The notes beneath the pieces were generated by a model. It worked only from the letters and a program-made list of their open reading frames with translations. It was not told the origin of the DNA and did not search any database. 5,428 nt of DNA from an uncultured Eubacteriales bacterium (GTDB lineage: Bacteria; Bacillota; Clostridia; Peptostreptococcales; Anaerovoracaceae), in NCBI GenBank assembly GCA_902766185.1, contig CACXCQ010000027.1:1-5428 (forward strand), given 5' to 3'. Below are positions 1 through 5,428 of this stretch, piece after piece. Position 1 is the stretch's first letter. Each line of letters begins with the position of its first letter. The translations under genes and the position numbers were made by a program.

Positions 1-2052
1 CTCACAGATCTTGGAAATGCTCGAGAATATCCCCTTCTGATCCCGGGCGAACAGCGCGATGGTGGTGTTGTAGGAGCCATCGAGGGTGGATGGATCCCAG
101 CTCACCTGGATCATGCGCTGACGATCCTCCTCAGTCATGTTCCGCAGGTTGTCGCAGTCCTTGCGATGCACCGTGATTCCCCTGCCTTTGGTGATGAATC
201 CGATGATGTCATCGCCGGGAACGGGTCTGCAGCAGCGTCCGAGCTGGATCAGCAGATTGTCCACGCCATCCACCACCACACCGGTGGAATCCACCGCGCG
301 GCGTCTGTCCTGTTCCTGCCGCTCCGTCCGTTTGCTGACCTTTTCGCCGATCTGCACCAGATCGTCCATGAGGGTGGAGTCCTTCGCCGTCTCCTCGAGG
401 CGCCCCGCCTCTTCCTCATAGCCCAAAAGCAGGGCCAGCACCTTGCTTTGGAAGTTTCCGCCGTAGCTGAGCTGGGTAAACAGCTCGTCCTGATCCCGGA
501 AGTTCAGATCCTTGACCGCCCGGTTGAGGTTGGCATTTTTCAGAAGGACCTTGGGATCGTGTCCCTTCTTTCGAAGGTATTTGTCATAAAGATCCTTGCC
601 CTTGTCGACGGCGTCGTTGCGATTCTCCCTCTTCAGCCACTGCCGGATCTTGTTCCTGGCAGAGCTGCTTCTGGCGATCTTCAGCCAGTCTATGCTTGGC
701 CCAGCCGCGTTCGGCGAGGTGACGATCTCGATGATGTTGCCGTTTTCAAGGGGATGATCGATGGTGACCATCTTCCCGTTGACCTTGGCGCCTACGCACT
801 TGCAGCCAACATCCGTATGGATCTTGAACGCGAAGTCCAGAGGGGTCGATCCCGCCGGAAGCTCGATAACATCGCCCTGCGGCGTGAAGACGAAGACCTG
901 GCTGGAGAAGAGATCCATCTTCAGGGATTCCATGAATTCCCGCGGATCGTTCACATCCTTCTGCCACTCCAGAGCCTGGCGCAGCCAGGAAAGCTTGACC
1001 TCCTCCGTATCGGAGTGGATGCCTTCTTTGTACTTCCAGTGGGCTGCGATACCGTATTCCGCGATGCGGTGCATCTCGTAGGTCCGGATCTGGATCTCAA
1101 AGGGTCTGCCCGCGTCCCCGATCACCGTGGTGTGCAGAGACTGGTACATGTTGGGCTTGGGCATGGCGATGTAGTCCTTGAAGCGTCCGGGGATCGGCGT
1201 CCACATGGTGTGGACGAGGCCGAGCACGGCGTAGCAGTCCCGGACGGACTCCACGATGATGCGCACGGCCATCAGGTCGAAGATCTCGTCGATGTTCTTG
1301 TGCTGGAACTTCATCTTCTTATAGATGCTGTAGAAGTGCTTGGATCTGCCGTAGACCTCGTAGCGGATCCCCAGATCGTCCAGGCTCTTCTTCATCTTCA
1401 GGATGATGTTATCGATGGCGCCTTCCCGCTCCTCCTTGCGCTCGCTGACCTGCTCCGCAAGATCGTAGTAGGCTTCCGGCTCCAGGAACTTCAGAGCGAT
1501 ATCCTCCAGCTCCATCTTCATGGAGTAGATTCCCAGCCTGGCTGCCAGAGGAGCGTAGATGTCCAGGGTCTCCTGGCACTTTTCGACGATCTTCTCGTGG
1601 GACATGTAGTTGATGGTCCGCAGATTGTGGAGACGGTCGGAGAGCTTGATGATCAGTACCCGGATGTCCTTCGACATGGCCAGGAACATCTTCCGCAGAT
1701 TCTCCACCTGCCGGGCTTCCTTGCTTTCGAACTTCAGTGAACCCAGCTTGGTGACGCCGTCCACCAGAAGACCTACCTCATCGCCGAAATCCCGGGCCAG
1801 CTCCTCCATGGTATAAGGAGTATCCTCCACCACATCATGAAGAAGCCCCGCGACGACGGTTTCGTCATCCATGCCGAGCTCTGCCAGGATCTCTGCCACG
1901 GCCATCGGGTGGATGAGATAGGGTTCTCCGGATTTCCGCAGCTGTCCCCTGTGCATCTCCTCCGCCACATCGTACGCGCGGCTGATCAGATCGATGTCAT
2001 AATTGCTGTTGTACTCCAGCATTGTATTCAGGAATTCGGATTTCTTCTTCAT
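1..2052 (-). CDS. relA: Bifunctional (p)ppGpp synthetase/hydrolase Rel (RSH family), C-terminus beyond window edge
   Basis: Rel makes (p)ppGpp from ATP and GDP/GTP on stalled ribosomes and also hydrolyses it, setting the stringent response. The reading frame is uninterrupted for 684 codons from ATG 2052 to base 1. The N-terminal HD hydrolase domain (about residues 1-195) keeps its metal and catalytic residues: H48 in YLIHP, H72-D73 and E76-D77 in HDVVEDT, and D139 in KLSDRLHN. The synthetase domain (about 230-345) has G235-R236, D259 in IFDL, YQSLHTT at 303-309 and E319 in EIQIRT. Basic residues around 245-252 fit the bifunctional class better than acidic monofunctional RelA. A TGS domain spans about 385-447. 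A Cys/His zinc-finger-like domain has C607-C608, H629 and C633. The ACT domain starts near 647 and is cut; roughly 45-60 residues are missing by family length. The start has only a weak AGAAG-like ribosome site, but alternative upstream starts (GTG 2088, TTG 2103) lie inside a hairpin. Both active sites look intact. Confidence 0.96.
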   Translation of the reverse strand, partial: MKKKSEFLNTMLEYNSNYDIDLISRAYDVAEEMHRGQLRKSGEPYLIHPMAVAEILAELGMDDETVVAGLLHDVVEDTPYTMEELARDFGDEVGLLVDGVTKLGSLKFESKEARQVENLRKMFLAMSKDIRVLIIKLSDRLHNLRTINYMSHEKIVEKCQETLDIYAPLAARLGIYSMKMELEDIALKFLEPEAYYDLAEQVSERKEEREGAIDNIILKMKKSLDDLGIRYEVYGRSKHFYSIYKKMKFQHKNIDEIFDLMAVRIIVESVRDCYAVLGLVHTMWTPIPGRFKDYIAMPKPNMYQSLHTTVIGDAGRPFEIQIRTYEMHRIAEYGIAAHWKYKEGIHSDTEEVKLSWLRQALEWQKDVNDPREFMESLKMDLFSSQVFVFTPQGDVIELPAGSTPLDFAFKIHTDVGCKCVGAKVNGKMVTIDHPLENGNIIEIVTSPNAAGPSIDWLKIARSSSARNKIRQWLKRENRNDAVDKGKDLYDKYLRKKGHDPKVLLKNANLNRAVKDLNFRDQDELFTQLSYGGNFQSKVLALLLGYEEEAGRLEETAKDSTLMDDLVQIGEKVSKRTERQEQDRRRAVDSTGVVVDGVDNLLIQLGRCCRPVPGDDIIGFITKGRGITVHRKDCDNLRNMTEEDRQRMIQVSWDPSTLDGSYNTTIALFARDQKGIFSSISKICE

Positions 2053-2072
2053 GTTTCTTCTGGATGTATGAG

Positions 2073-2104
2073 ATTGACGGAAGCGCACGAACGCTTCCGT
2101 CAAT
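2073..2104 (-). other. Perfect 13-bp stem-loop in the secDF-rel intergenic region
   Basis: The arms attgacggaagcg (2073-2085) and cgcttccgtcaat (2092-2104) are exact inverted complements around a 6-nt loop. In the transcript the structure ends 20 nt before the rel ATG. No U-run follows it on either strand, so it does not look like a normal intrinsic terminator. It could limit read-through, stabilise or mark a processing site in a secDF-rel transcript, or restrict ribosome access to rel, whose own ribosome site is weak. The structure is seen directly; its role is inference. No convincing sigma-A promoter was found in 2053-2143. A TTGACG within the arm has no matching -10 at normal spacing. Confidence 0.8.
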
Positions 2105-2143
2105 GTGGGCCTCGATGTACAAGGTTATCCGTCTGCAGATGAT

Positions 2144-4660
2144 CTAGAGACGGAAGGTTCCCTCATCGTCGTCTCTGACCTCAGCAGTCTTCTTGTTATT
2201 TCCTTTCACATACCGCTTGGAACGGCGTTCACCGCTCTTCTCCGGGTTTTTCACCGGCTTCTCAGCGGGCTTTTCTGCCTTTGCCTGTTCCGCCGCGCCA
2301 CTGTCTTTAACGGCGTCTTCGGCCTTATCCTTCACCGGGGCGTCGGTCTCGGCCGCGGGCTTATCTGCCTTTGCCTCTTCCGCCTTCGTCTCCTCCTTCA
2401 CGGGAGCGCCCAGTTTCTTCGCTTCTTTCGCTTCTTTTTTGGCCTGCTTCTTCGCCAGCTTCACCTGCCGCTCATATGTTGAGACCTTGTTCATGGTGCT
2501 GAACTCATAGTACAGCGGCGAACACATGCAGATGGACGAATACGTTCCGGCAAGGATACCGACCATCAGAGGCAGGATGAACACCCGGATGGCGTCTCCG
2601 GCCATGACCAGCAGCGGTACCATGACCAGCAGCGTGGTGGCCGATGTCATCAGGGATCTGCCCAGAGTCTGGGTCAGGGACCTGTCGATGGTCTCCACCA
2701 GAGTTCCCCGTTTCATGTACTTCAGGTTCTCTCTGATCCGGTCGAAGATAACGATGGTATCGTTGATGGAGTAACCGACTACCGTCAGGATACCCGCGAT
2801 AAACGGGTTGTTCACCGTCACCTGGAAGATGGCGTAGAAGGAAACCACGATCAGTACGTCGTGGAGCACGCCCAGAAGGGCCGCTCCGCCGAACCTCCAC
2901 TGGCGGAACCGTATCCGGATGTAGACCAGCATACACAGCGCCGCGATGACCAAAGCAAGGATGGCGTTGTTACGCAGTTCCTTTCCGATGGATCCACCGA
3001 AGAGTTCCTGCGCGATGACGTCTTCATCGGTGGTGCCGAATTCCTCATTGATCGAATCGATCACTTTGGCCCGGTCTTCATTTTCGAGGGCCTTGGTGGT
3101 CCTGATGACGATCTCTTCATTACCCTCTCCGGAATAGATGATGGTGGGATCCAGATCGTACTGCGCGATGGCCTTCTCCACATCGCTGATCTTCACCTGC
3201 TTGCCCATATCCATCTGGATCATGGTACCGCCGGTGAAGTCGATACCGAAGTTGAGGCCCCGGATCACGCCGCATCCCAGGCCGATGACCAGGATGACCG
3301 CGGAGAGAATGTAGAAGAACTTTCTCTTGTCGATGATCGGAATGATGTTCTTGAAGGTAAAGGCTGCCTCACCGTCTTTCTTGATGCCGAAGAATCCGAG
3401 CTTGGCCGTGGACTTGCTCTGAGCGAACAGGCCTACGTACAGCTGGGTGATGATGACAGCGGTAAAGATACTGACGATGATACCGACCATGAAGGTGAAC
3501 GCAAAGCCCTTGACCGAGCTGGTTCCCACTTCATACAGGATGACCGCAGCGATCAGTGTGGTCACCTGGGAGTCGATGATGGATGTCAGCGCACGCTTGA
3601 ATCCTGTCTCCGCAGCTACCCGGACGCTTCGTCCGGCGGTGAGTTCCTCCCGTATACGGGAGAATATGATGACGTTGGCGTCTACCGCCATACCGACGGC
3701 GACGATGATACCGGCGATGCCCGGCAGGGTCAGGGTGACATGCATGAGTGACATGATGTTCACGACGATGACCACGTAGAACAGCAGCGCCAGGTCAGCA
3801 GCGATGCCCAGTCCTCTGTAGGCCAGCAGCATCAGCAGCAGGACCAGCGCCAGGCCGATCAGGCCGGCGTAAACGCTCTTTTCCAGCGCGTTGAATCCGA
3901 TCTGTGCCGACTGCACCGAGGAGGTGACCTCGGTCAGGGTGATGGGAAGCGAACCGCCGCGGATCAGCGCCGCCAGGTTGGATGCTTCCTCCTGGGTGAA
4001 ATCACCGGTGATGCTGCAGCTTCCTCCGGCGATGGGCTCATTGACGTGAGGCGCGGAAATGATCTCGTTGTCGAGAACGATGGCGATGGCACCGTCGTCT
4101 ACGCCCTGAATAGCGGACGTGACCTCTCCGTTGTAAGCCTTCTTGGTGGCTTCATAGAATTTGTCAGCTCCGCTGGAATCGAACTGCAGATTGACTGCGT
4201 ATCCGGTGGACTTATCGTCCTGGGCGGCCTGGGCGTCCTTGACGCTGCCTCCGTCCAGCACCTCCGTTCCGTCCGCCAGAATGAACAACAGCTGTGCGGT
4301 CTTACCGATCTGGGCGATAGCTTCTTCAGCGTTTTCGGCGCCGGGCAGCTCCACACGGATACGGTTCTCACCCTCGATGGTTACCGTAGGCTCCGAAAGG
4401 CCCAACTCGTTGACACGGTTTTCGATGACCGCCTGGGTCTGTTCCATGACGGTACGCTTGTCTTCTTCTGAGCTGTATTTCGCCAGATCTTTCGCGTCTG
4501 CCTCAAGGACTACGTATACACCGCCCTTGATGTCCAAACCTAATCCCATCCGATCCTTTACCGGCGTCAGTGGCCCTATCCCCTTGACTGTAACGACCCA
4601 ACCGAATGCGATGATAATAATAAAGACTATCGCCAGCACTCTTCTTACGTTATAACTCAT
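2144..4660 (-). CDS. secDF: Fused protein translocase subunit SecDF
   Basis: SecDF is an RND-family membrane protein that uses the ion gradient to assist Sec-dependent export from the outer face of the membrane. The 838 residues hold both halves in one chain. SecD half: TM1 at about 8-25, GLGLDIKGG at 39-47, a large external domain to about 250, then five helices between about 262 and 411, including AVDANVIIF with D327. SecF half: TM at about 446-466, FGIDFTGG at 471-478, a smaller external domain, then five helices from about 564 to 716, with SINDTIVIFDRI (D634) and LGRSLMTS (R668). D327, D634 and R668 match by position the residues known to be needed for proton transport in Thermus SecDF (D340, D637, R671). 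The final 110 or so residues are a Lys/Ala/Glu-rich cytosolic extension ending with a basic patch and an acidic end; this is much longer than usual. ATG 4660 is supported by GGAGG 5 nt upstream and by the TM1 start. It has its own probable promoter. Confidence 0.98.
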   Translation of the reverse strand: MSYNVRRVLAIVFIIIIAFGWVVTVKGIGPLTPVKDRMGLGLDIKGGVYVVLEADAKDLAKYSSEEDKRTVMEQTQAVIENRVNELGLSEPTVTIEGENRIRVELPGAENAEEAIAQIGKTAQLLFILADGTEVLDGGSVKDAQAAQDDKSTGYAVNLQFDSSGADKFYEATKKAYNGEVTSAIQGVDDGAIAIVLDNEIISAPHVNEPIAGGSCSITGDFTQEEASNLAALIRGGSLPITLTEVTSSVQSAQIGFNALEKSVYAGLIGLALVLLLMLLAYRGLGIAADLALLFYVVIVVNIMSLMHVTLTLPGIAGIIVAVGMAVDANVIIFSRIREELTAGRSVRVAAETGFKRALTSIIDSQVTTLIAAVILYEVGTSSVKGFAFTFMVGIIVSIFTAVIITQLYVGLFAQSKSTAKLGFFGIKKDGEAAFTFKNIIPIIDKRKFFYILSAVILVIGLGCGVIRGLNFGIDFTGGTMIQMDMGKQVKISDVEKAIAQYDLDPTIIYSGEGNEEIVIRTTKALENEDRAKVIDSINEEFGTTDEDVIAQELFGGSIGKELRNNAILALVIAALCMLVYIRIRFRQWRFGGAALLGVLHDVLIVVSFYAIFQVTVNNPFIAGILTVVGYSINDTIVIFDRIRENLKYMKRGTLVETIDRSLTQTLGRSLMTSATTLLVMVPLLVMAGDAIRVFILPLMVGILAGTYSSICMCSPLYYEFSTMNKVSTYERQVKLAKKQAKKEAKEAKKLGAPVKEETKAEEAKADKPAAETDAPVKDKAEDAVKDSGAAEQAKAEKPAEKPVKNPEKSGERRSKRYVKGNNKKTAEVRDDDEGTFRL

Positions 4661-4665
4661 TTTAT

Positions 4666-4670
4666 CCTCC
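4666..4670 (-). promoter_or_regulatory. Ribosome-binding site of secDF
   Basis: On the minus strand GGAGG is followed by the 5-nt spacer ATAAA and then ATG at 4660. The match to the anti-Shine-Dalgarno sequence is strong with short but workable spacing, and it fixes the secDF start. Confidence 0.85.
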
Positions 4671-4723
4671 AGCTAAATACTAAAAAAATGCACATTCTTC
4701 CTCTCGATAGAACAGCATCTTAT

Positions 4724-4752
4724 ATTATACATGTTTTTCAGCCCATAAACAA
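4724..4752 (-). promoter_or_regulatory. Probable sigma-A promoter for secDF
   Basis: On the minus strand TTGTTT (4752-4747) is separated by exactly 17 nt from a perfect TATAAT -10 box (4729-4724). The -35 matches TTGACA only at the first three bases. Transcription would start near 4718-4716, giving a secDF leader of about 57 nt. The promoter sits directly after a terminator-like hairpin and its -35 overlaps the U-tract, so it would restart transcription for secDF independently of yajC. The surrounding AT-rich stretch stands out from the GC-rich genes. The elements are seen; activity is inferred. Confidence 0.72.
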
Positions 4753-4793
4753 GAAAAAAGCGAAAGAAGAAGCGTATTCCACTCCTTCTTTCG
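4751..4793 (-). terminator. Intrinsic terminator (possibly partial) after yajC
   Basis: In the minus-strand transcript CGAAAGAAG (4793-4785) pairs perfectly with CTTCTTTCG (4769-4761). Four further pairs, two of them G-U, extend the stem to 13 bp around a 7-nt loop. CTTTTTTCTT follows immediately. This is the standard stem plus U-tract layout, starting 27 nt after the yajC stop codon. The stem is moderate and A-U rich, so some read-through into secDF is plausible. Confidence 0.75.
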
Positions 4794-4820
4794 GATATGA
4801 TCTGGAAATCATCGATGTCA

Positions 4821-5309
4821 TTATTCCTCTTCGGAAACCGCCTCGTCCGCAGGTGCCTCTGCCGGTGCCTCAGCAGGCTCTTCGACAGGTGCTTCCGCAG
4901 GTGCTTCTTCCGGCTCCGCGGGCTTTTCCTCAACGGCAGGAGCCGCCTTCTTCATCCTCTTGGGCTTGGACTTGCGGACTTCCTTCTCTTCGGCATCGCC
5001 GATCTCGTCGTAATCGTCCGCTGTCGCCTTATTGTGGTTCTTGCCCTCGCTGGTGACCTTGGAGATGGACCATCTCATCATTTCCATCTTGACTTTATCC
5101 GCGCCGACCTGAATGACGATGGTCTCATCCTTCGTCTTCACGATCTTGCCGCAGATACCGCCGATCGTCACGATCTCATCTCCGACCTGCACGCTGTTGC
5201 GCATGGCTGTCGTTTCCTTTTCCCGCTTCTTCTGAGGTCTGATCATCAGGAAATACATGATCACGATCAGCAGTATAAGGGGTATAATTGTCATCATTGT
5301 GCCACTCAT
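4821..5309 (-). CDS. yajC: Preprotein translocase subunit YajC with extended acidic tail
   Basis: YajC is a small single-pass membrane protein that associates with SecDF and YidC at the Sec translocon; its exact role is still unclear. The 162 residues begin with a hydrophobic segment (about 6-23) running into the family signature YFLMIRPQKKREKE (19-32). The conserved small domain follows, with VGDEIVTIGGICGKI at 42-56 and a WSISKV end at 80-85. Typical YajC proteins are about 85-110 residues, so the extra part from about 105 onwards is unusual. It has a short Lys/Arg stretch (about 109-121) and then a Pro/Ala/Glu run with repeated EAPAEAP-like units, ending VSEEE. ATG 5309 is supported by GGGAGG 8 nt upstream; the Met codons at residues 5 and 6 would cut into the membrane segment. 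A tRNA gene lies 32 nt upstream, a terminator and then secDF lie downstream. The order yajC-secDF is typical for Firmicutes. Confidence 0.96.
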   Translation of the reverse strand: MSGTMMTIIPLILLIVIMYFLMIRPQKKREKETTAMRNSVQVGDEIVTIGGICGKIVKTKDETIVIQVGADKVKMEMMRWSISKVTSEGKNHNKATADDYDEIGDAEEKEVRKSKPKRMKKAAPAVEEKPAEPEEAPAEAPVEEPAEAPAEAPADEAVSEEE

Positions 5310-5317
5310 TGAATATT

Positions 5318-5323
5318 CCTCCC
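5318..5323 (-). promoter_or_regulatory. Ribosome-binding site of yajC
   Basis: GGGAGG on the minus strand, 8 nt before ATG 5309, is a strong Shine-Dalgarno match at near-ideal spacing. It lies only 18 nt after the CCA end of the upstream tRNA gene. Confidence 0.85.
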
Positions 5324-5341
5324 GGTTTTAAGTAATTGCGG

Positions 5342-5428
5342 TGGTGCCGGCAGTGGGGGTCGAACCCACACGGTGTTGCCACCACGGGATTTTGAGTCCC
5401 GCACGTCTGCCAATTCCATCATGCCGGC
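5342..5428 (-). tRNA. tRNA-Leu (anticodon CAA), CCA encoded
   Basis: This tRNA reads UUG leucine codons. The minus strand gives an acceptor arm GCCGGCA pairing with TGCCGGC, discriminator A and an encoded CCA (ending at 5342). The D region contains GAATTGGCAGAC, typical of tRNA-Leu. The anticodon stem CGGGA/TCCCG encloses the loop CTCAAAA, so the anticodon is CAA. A long class II variable arm folds as GGTG-GCAA-CACC, and the T arm is GTGGG-TTCGACC-CCCAC. The first base G1 falls exactly on the window's last base, so the gene looks complete but its promoter is outside. No terminator is visible between it and yajC. Confidence 0.97.

Noticed and set aside
166..1740. 524-codon open frame on the plus strand opposite rel
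   Set aside because: It lies entirely antisense to a fully conserved Rel reading frame. Its Leu/His/Asp/Val-rich translation has no recognisable domain, and no ribosome site stands out. GC-rich codon use suppresses stops in this frame.
2078..2103. TTGACG in the pre-rel hairpin as a -35 box
   Set aside because: No acceptable -10 hexamer lies 16-19 nt downstream on the minus strand. The match is better explained as part of the inverted repeat.
2861..3751. 296-codon plus-strand open frame opposite secDF
   Set aside because: It is antisense to conserved SecDF sequence. The Asp/Gly/His-rich translation looks like a reversed membrane-protein gene, not a real protein.
4682..4688. T-run in the secDF leader as a possible second terminator
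   Set aside because: Only a tiny AATG/CATT stem precedes it on the minus strand, which is too weak for an intrinsic terminator.
4680..4718. 12-codon leader peptide (MLFYREEECAFF) upstream of secDF
   Set aside because: Its ATG would be at or next to the predicted transcript start with no room for a ribosome site. It is far too short for a SecM- or VemP-like secretion-monitoring arrest peptide.
4836..4920. Repetitive DNA resembling a tandem-repeat or CRISPR-like array
   Set aside because: The repeats are short, in frame and encode the Pro/Ala/Glu tail of YajC. There are no regular spacers or conserved palindromic repeats.

Overview
The window is an ordinary core-chromosome segment. All recognisable genes are on the minus strand, so they read from high to low coordinates: a tRNA-Leu, yajC, a fused secDF, and the first 684 codons of a bifunctional Rel ((p)ppGpp synthetase/hydrolase) that runs off the left edge. 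Fused SecDF, strong GGAGG ribosome-binding sites, a bifunctional Rel and the yajC-secDF-rel order all point to a Firmicute. The moderately high GC content suggests a Clostridia-like lineage, but I cannot name the genus. In many Firmicutes recJ and apt lie between secDF and rel; here they are absent from that interval.

Layout in the direction of transcription: tRNA-Leu(CAA) with encoded CCA occupies 5428-5342. After 32 nt comes yajC (5309-4821). The 160-nt gap to secDF holds an intrinsic terminator (4793-4751), overlapped at its U-tract by a sigma-A-type promoter with a perfect TATAAT (4752-4724), then a short leader and the secDF ribosome-binding site. SecDF (4660-2144) is followed by a 91-nt gap with a perfect 13-bp hairpin ending 20 nt before the rel start codon (2052).

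Functionally, YajC and SecDF are the accessory membrane subcomplex of the Sec translocon. SecDF uses the ion gradient to help pull exported proteins across the membrane. Rel is the stringent-response enzyme and is linked to them by position rather than biochemistry. Both Sec proteins carry unusually long, low-complexity charged C-terminal tails. YajC's is Pro/Ala/Glu-rich and acidic; SecDF's is Lys/Ala/Glu-rich with a basic patch near the end.

I found no mobile element, CRISPR array, phage gene or clearly novel system. The points worth a second look are regulatory: the terminator-promoter pair between yajC and secDF, the tRNA-yajC junction without a visible terminator, and the hairpin before rel with a possible competing pairing to the end of secDF. 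The long plus-strand open frames opposite rel and secDF are best explained as shadows of GC-rich codon use.
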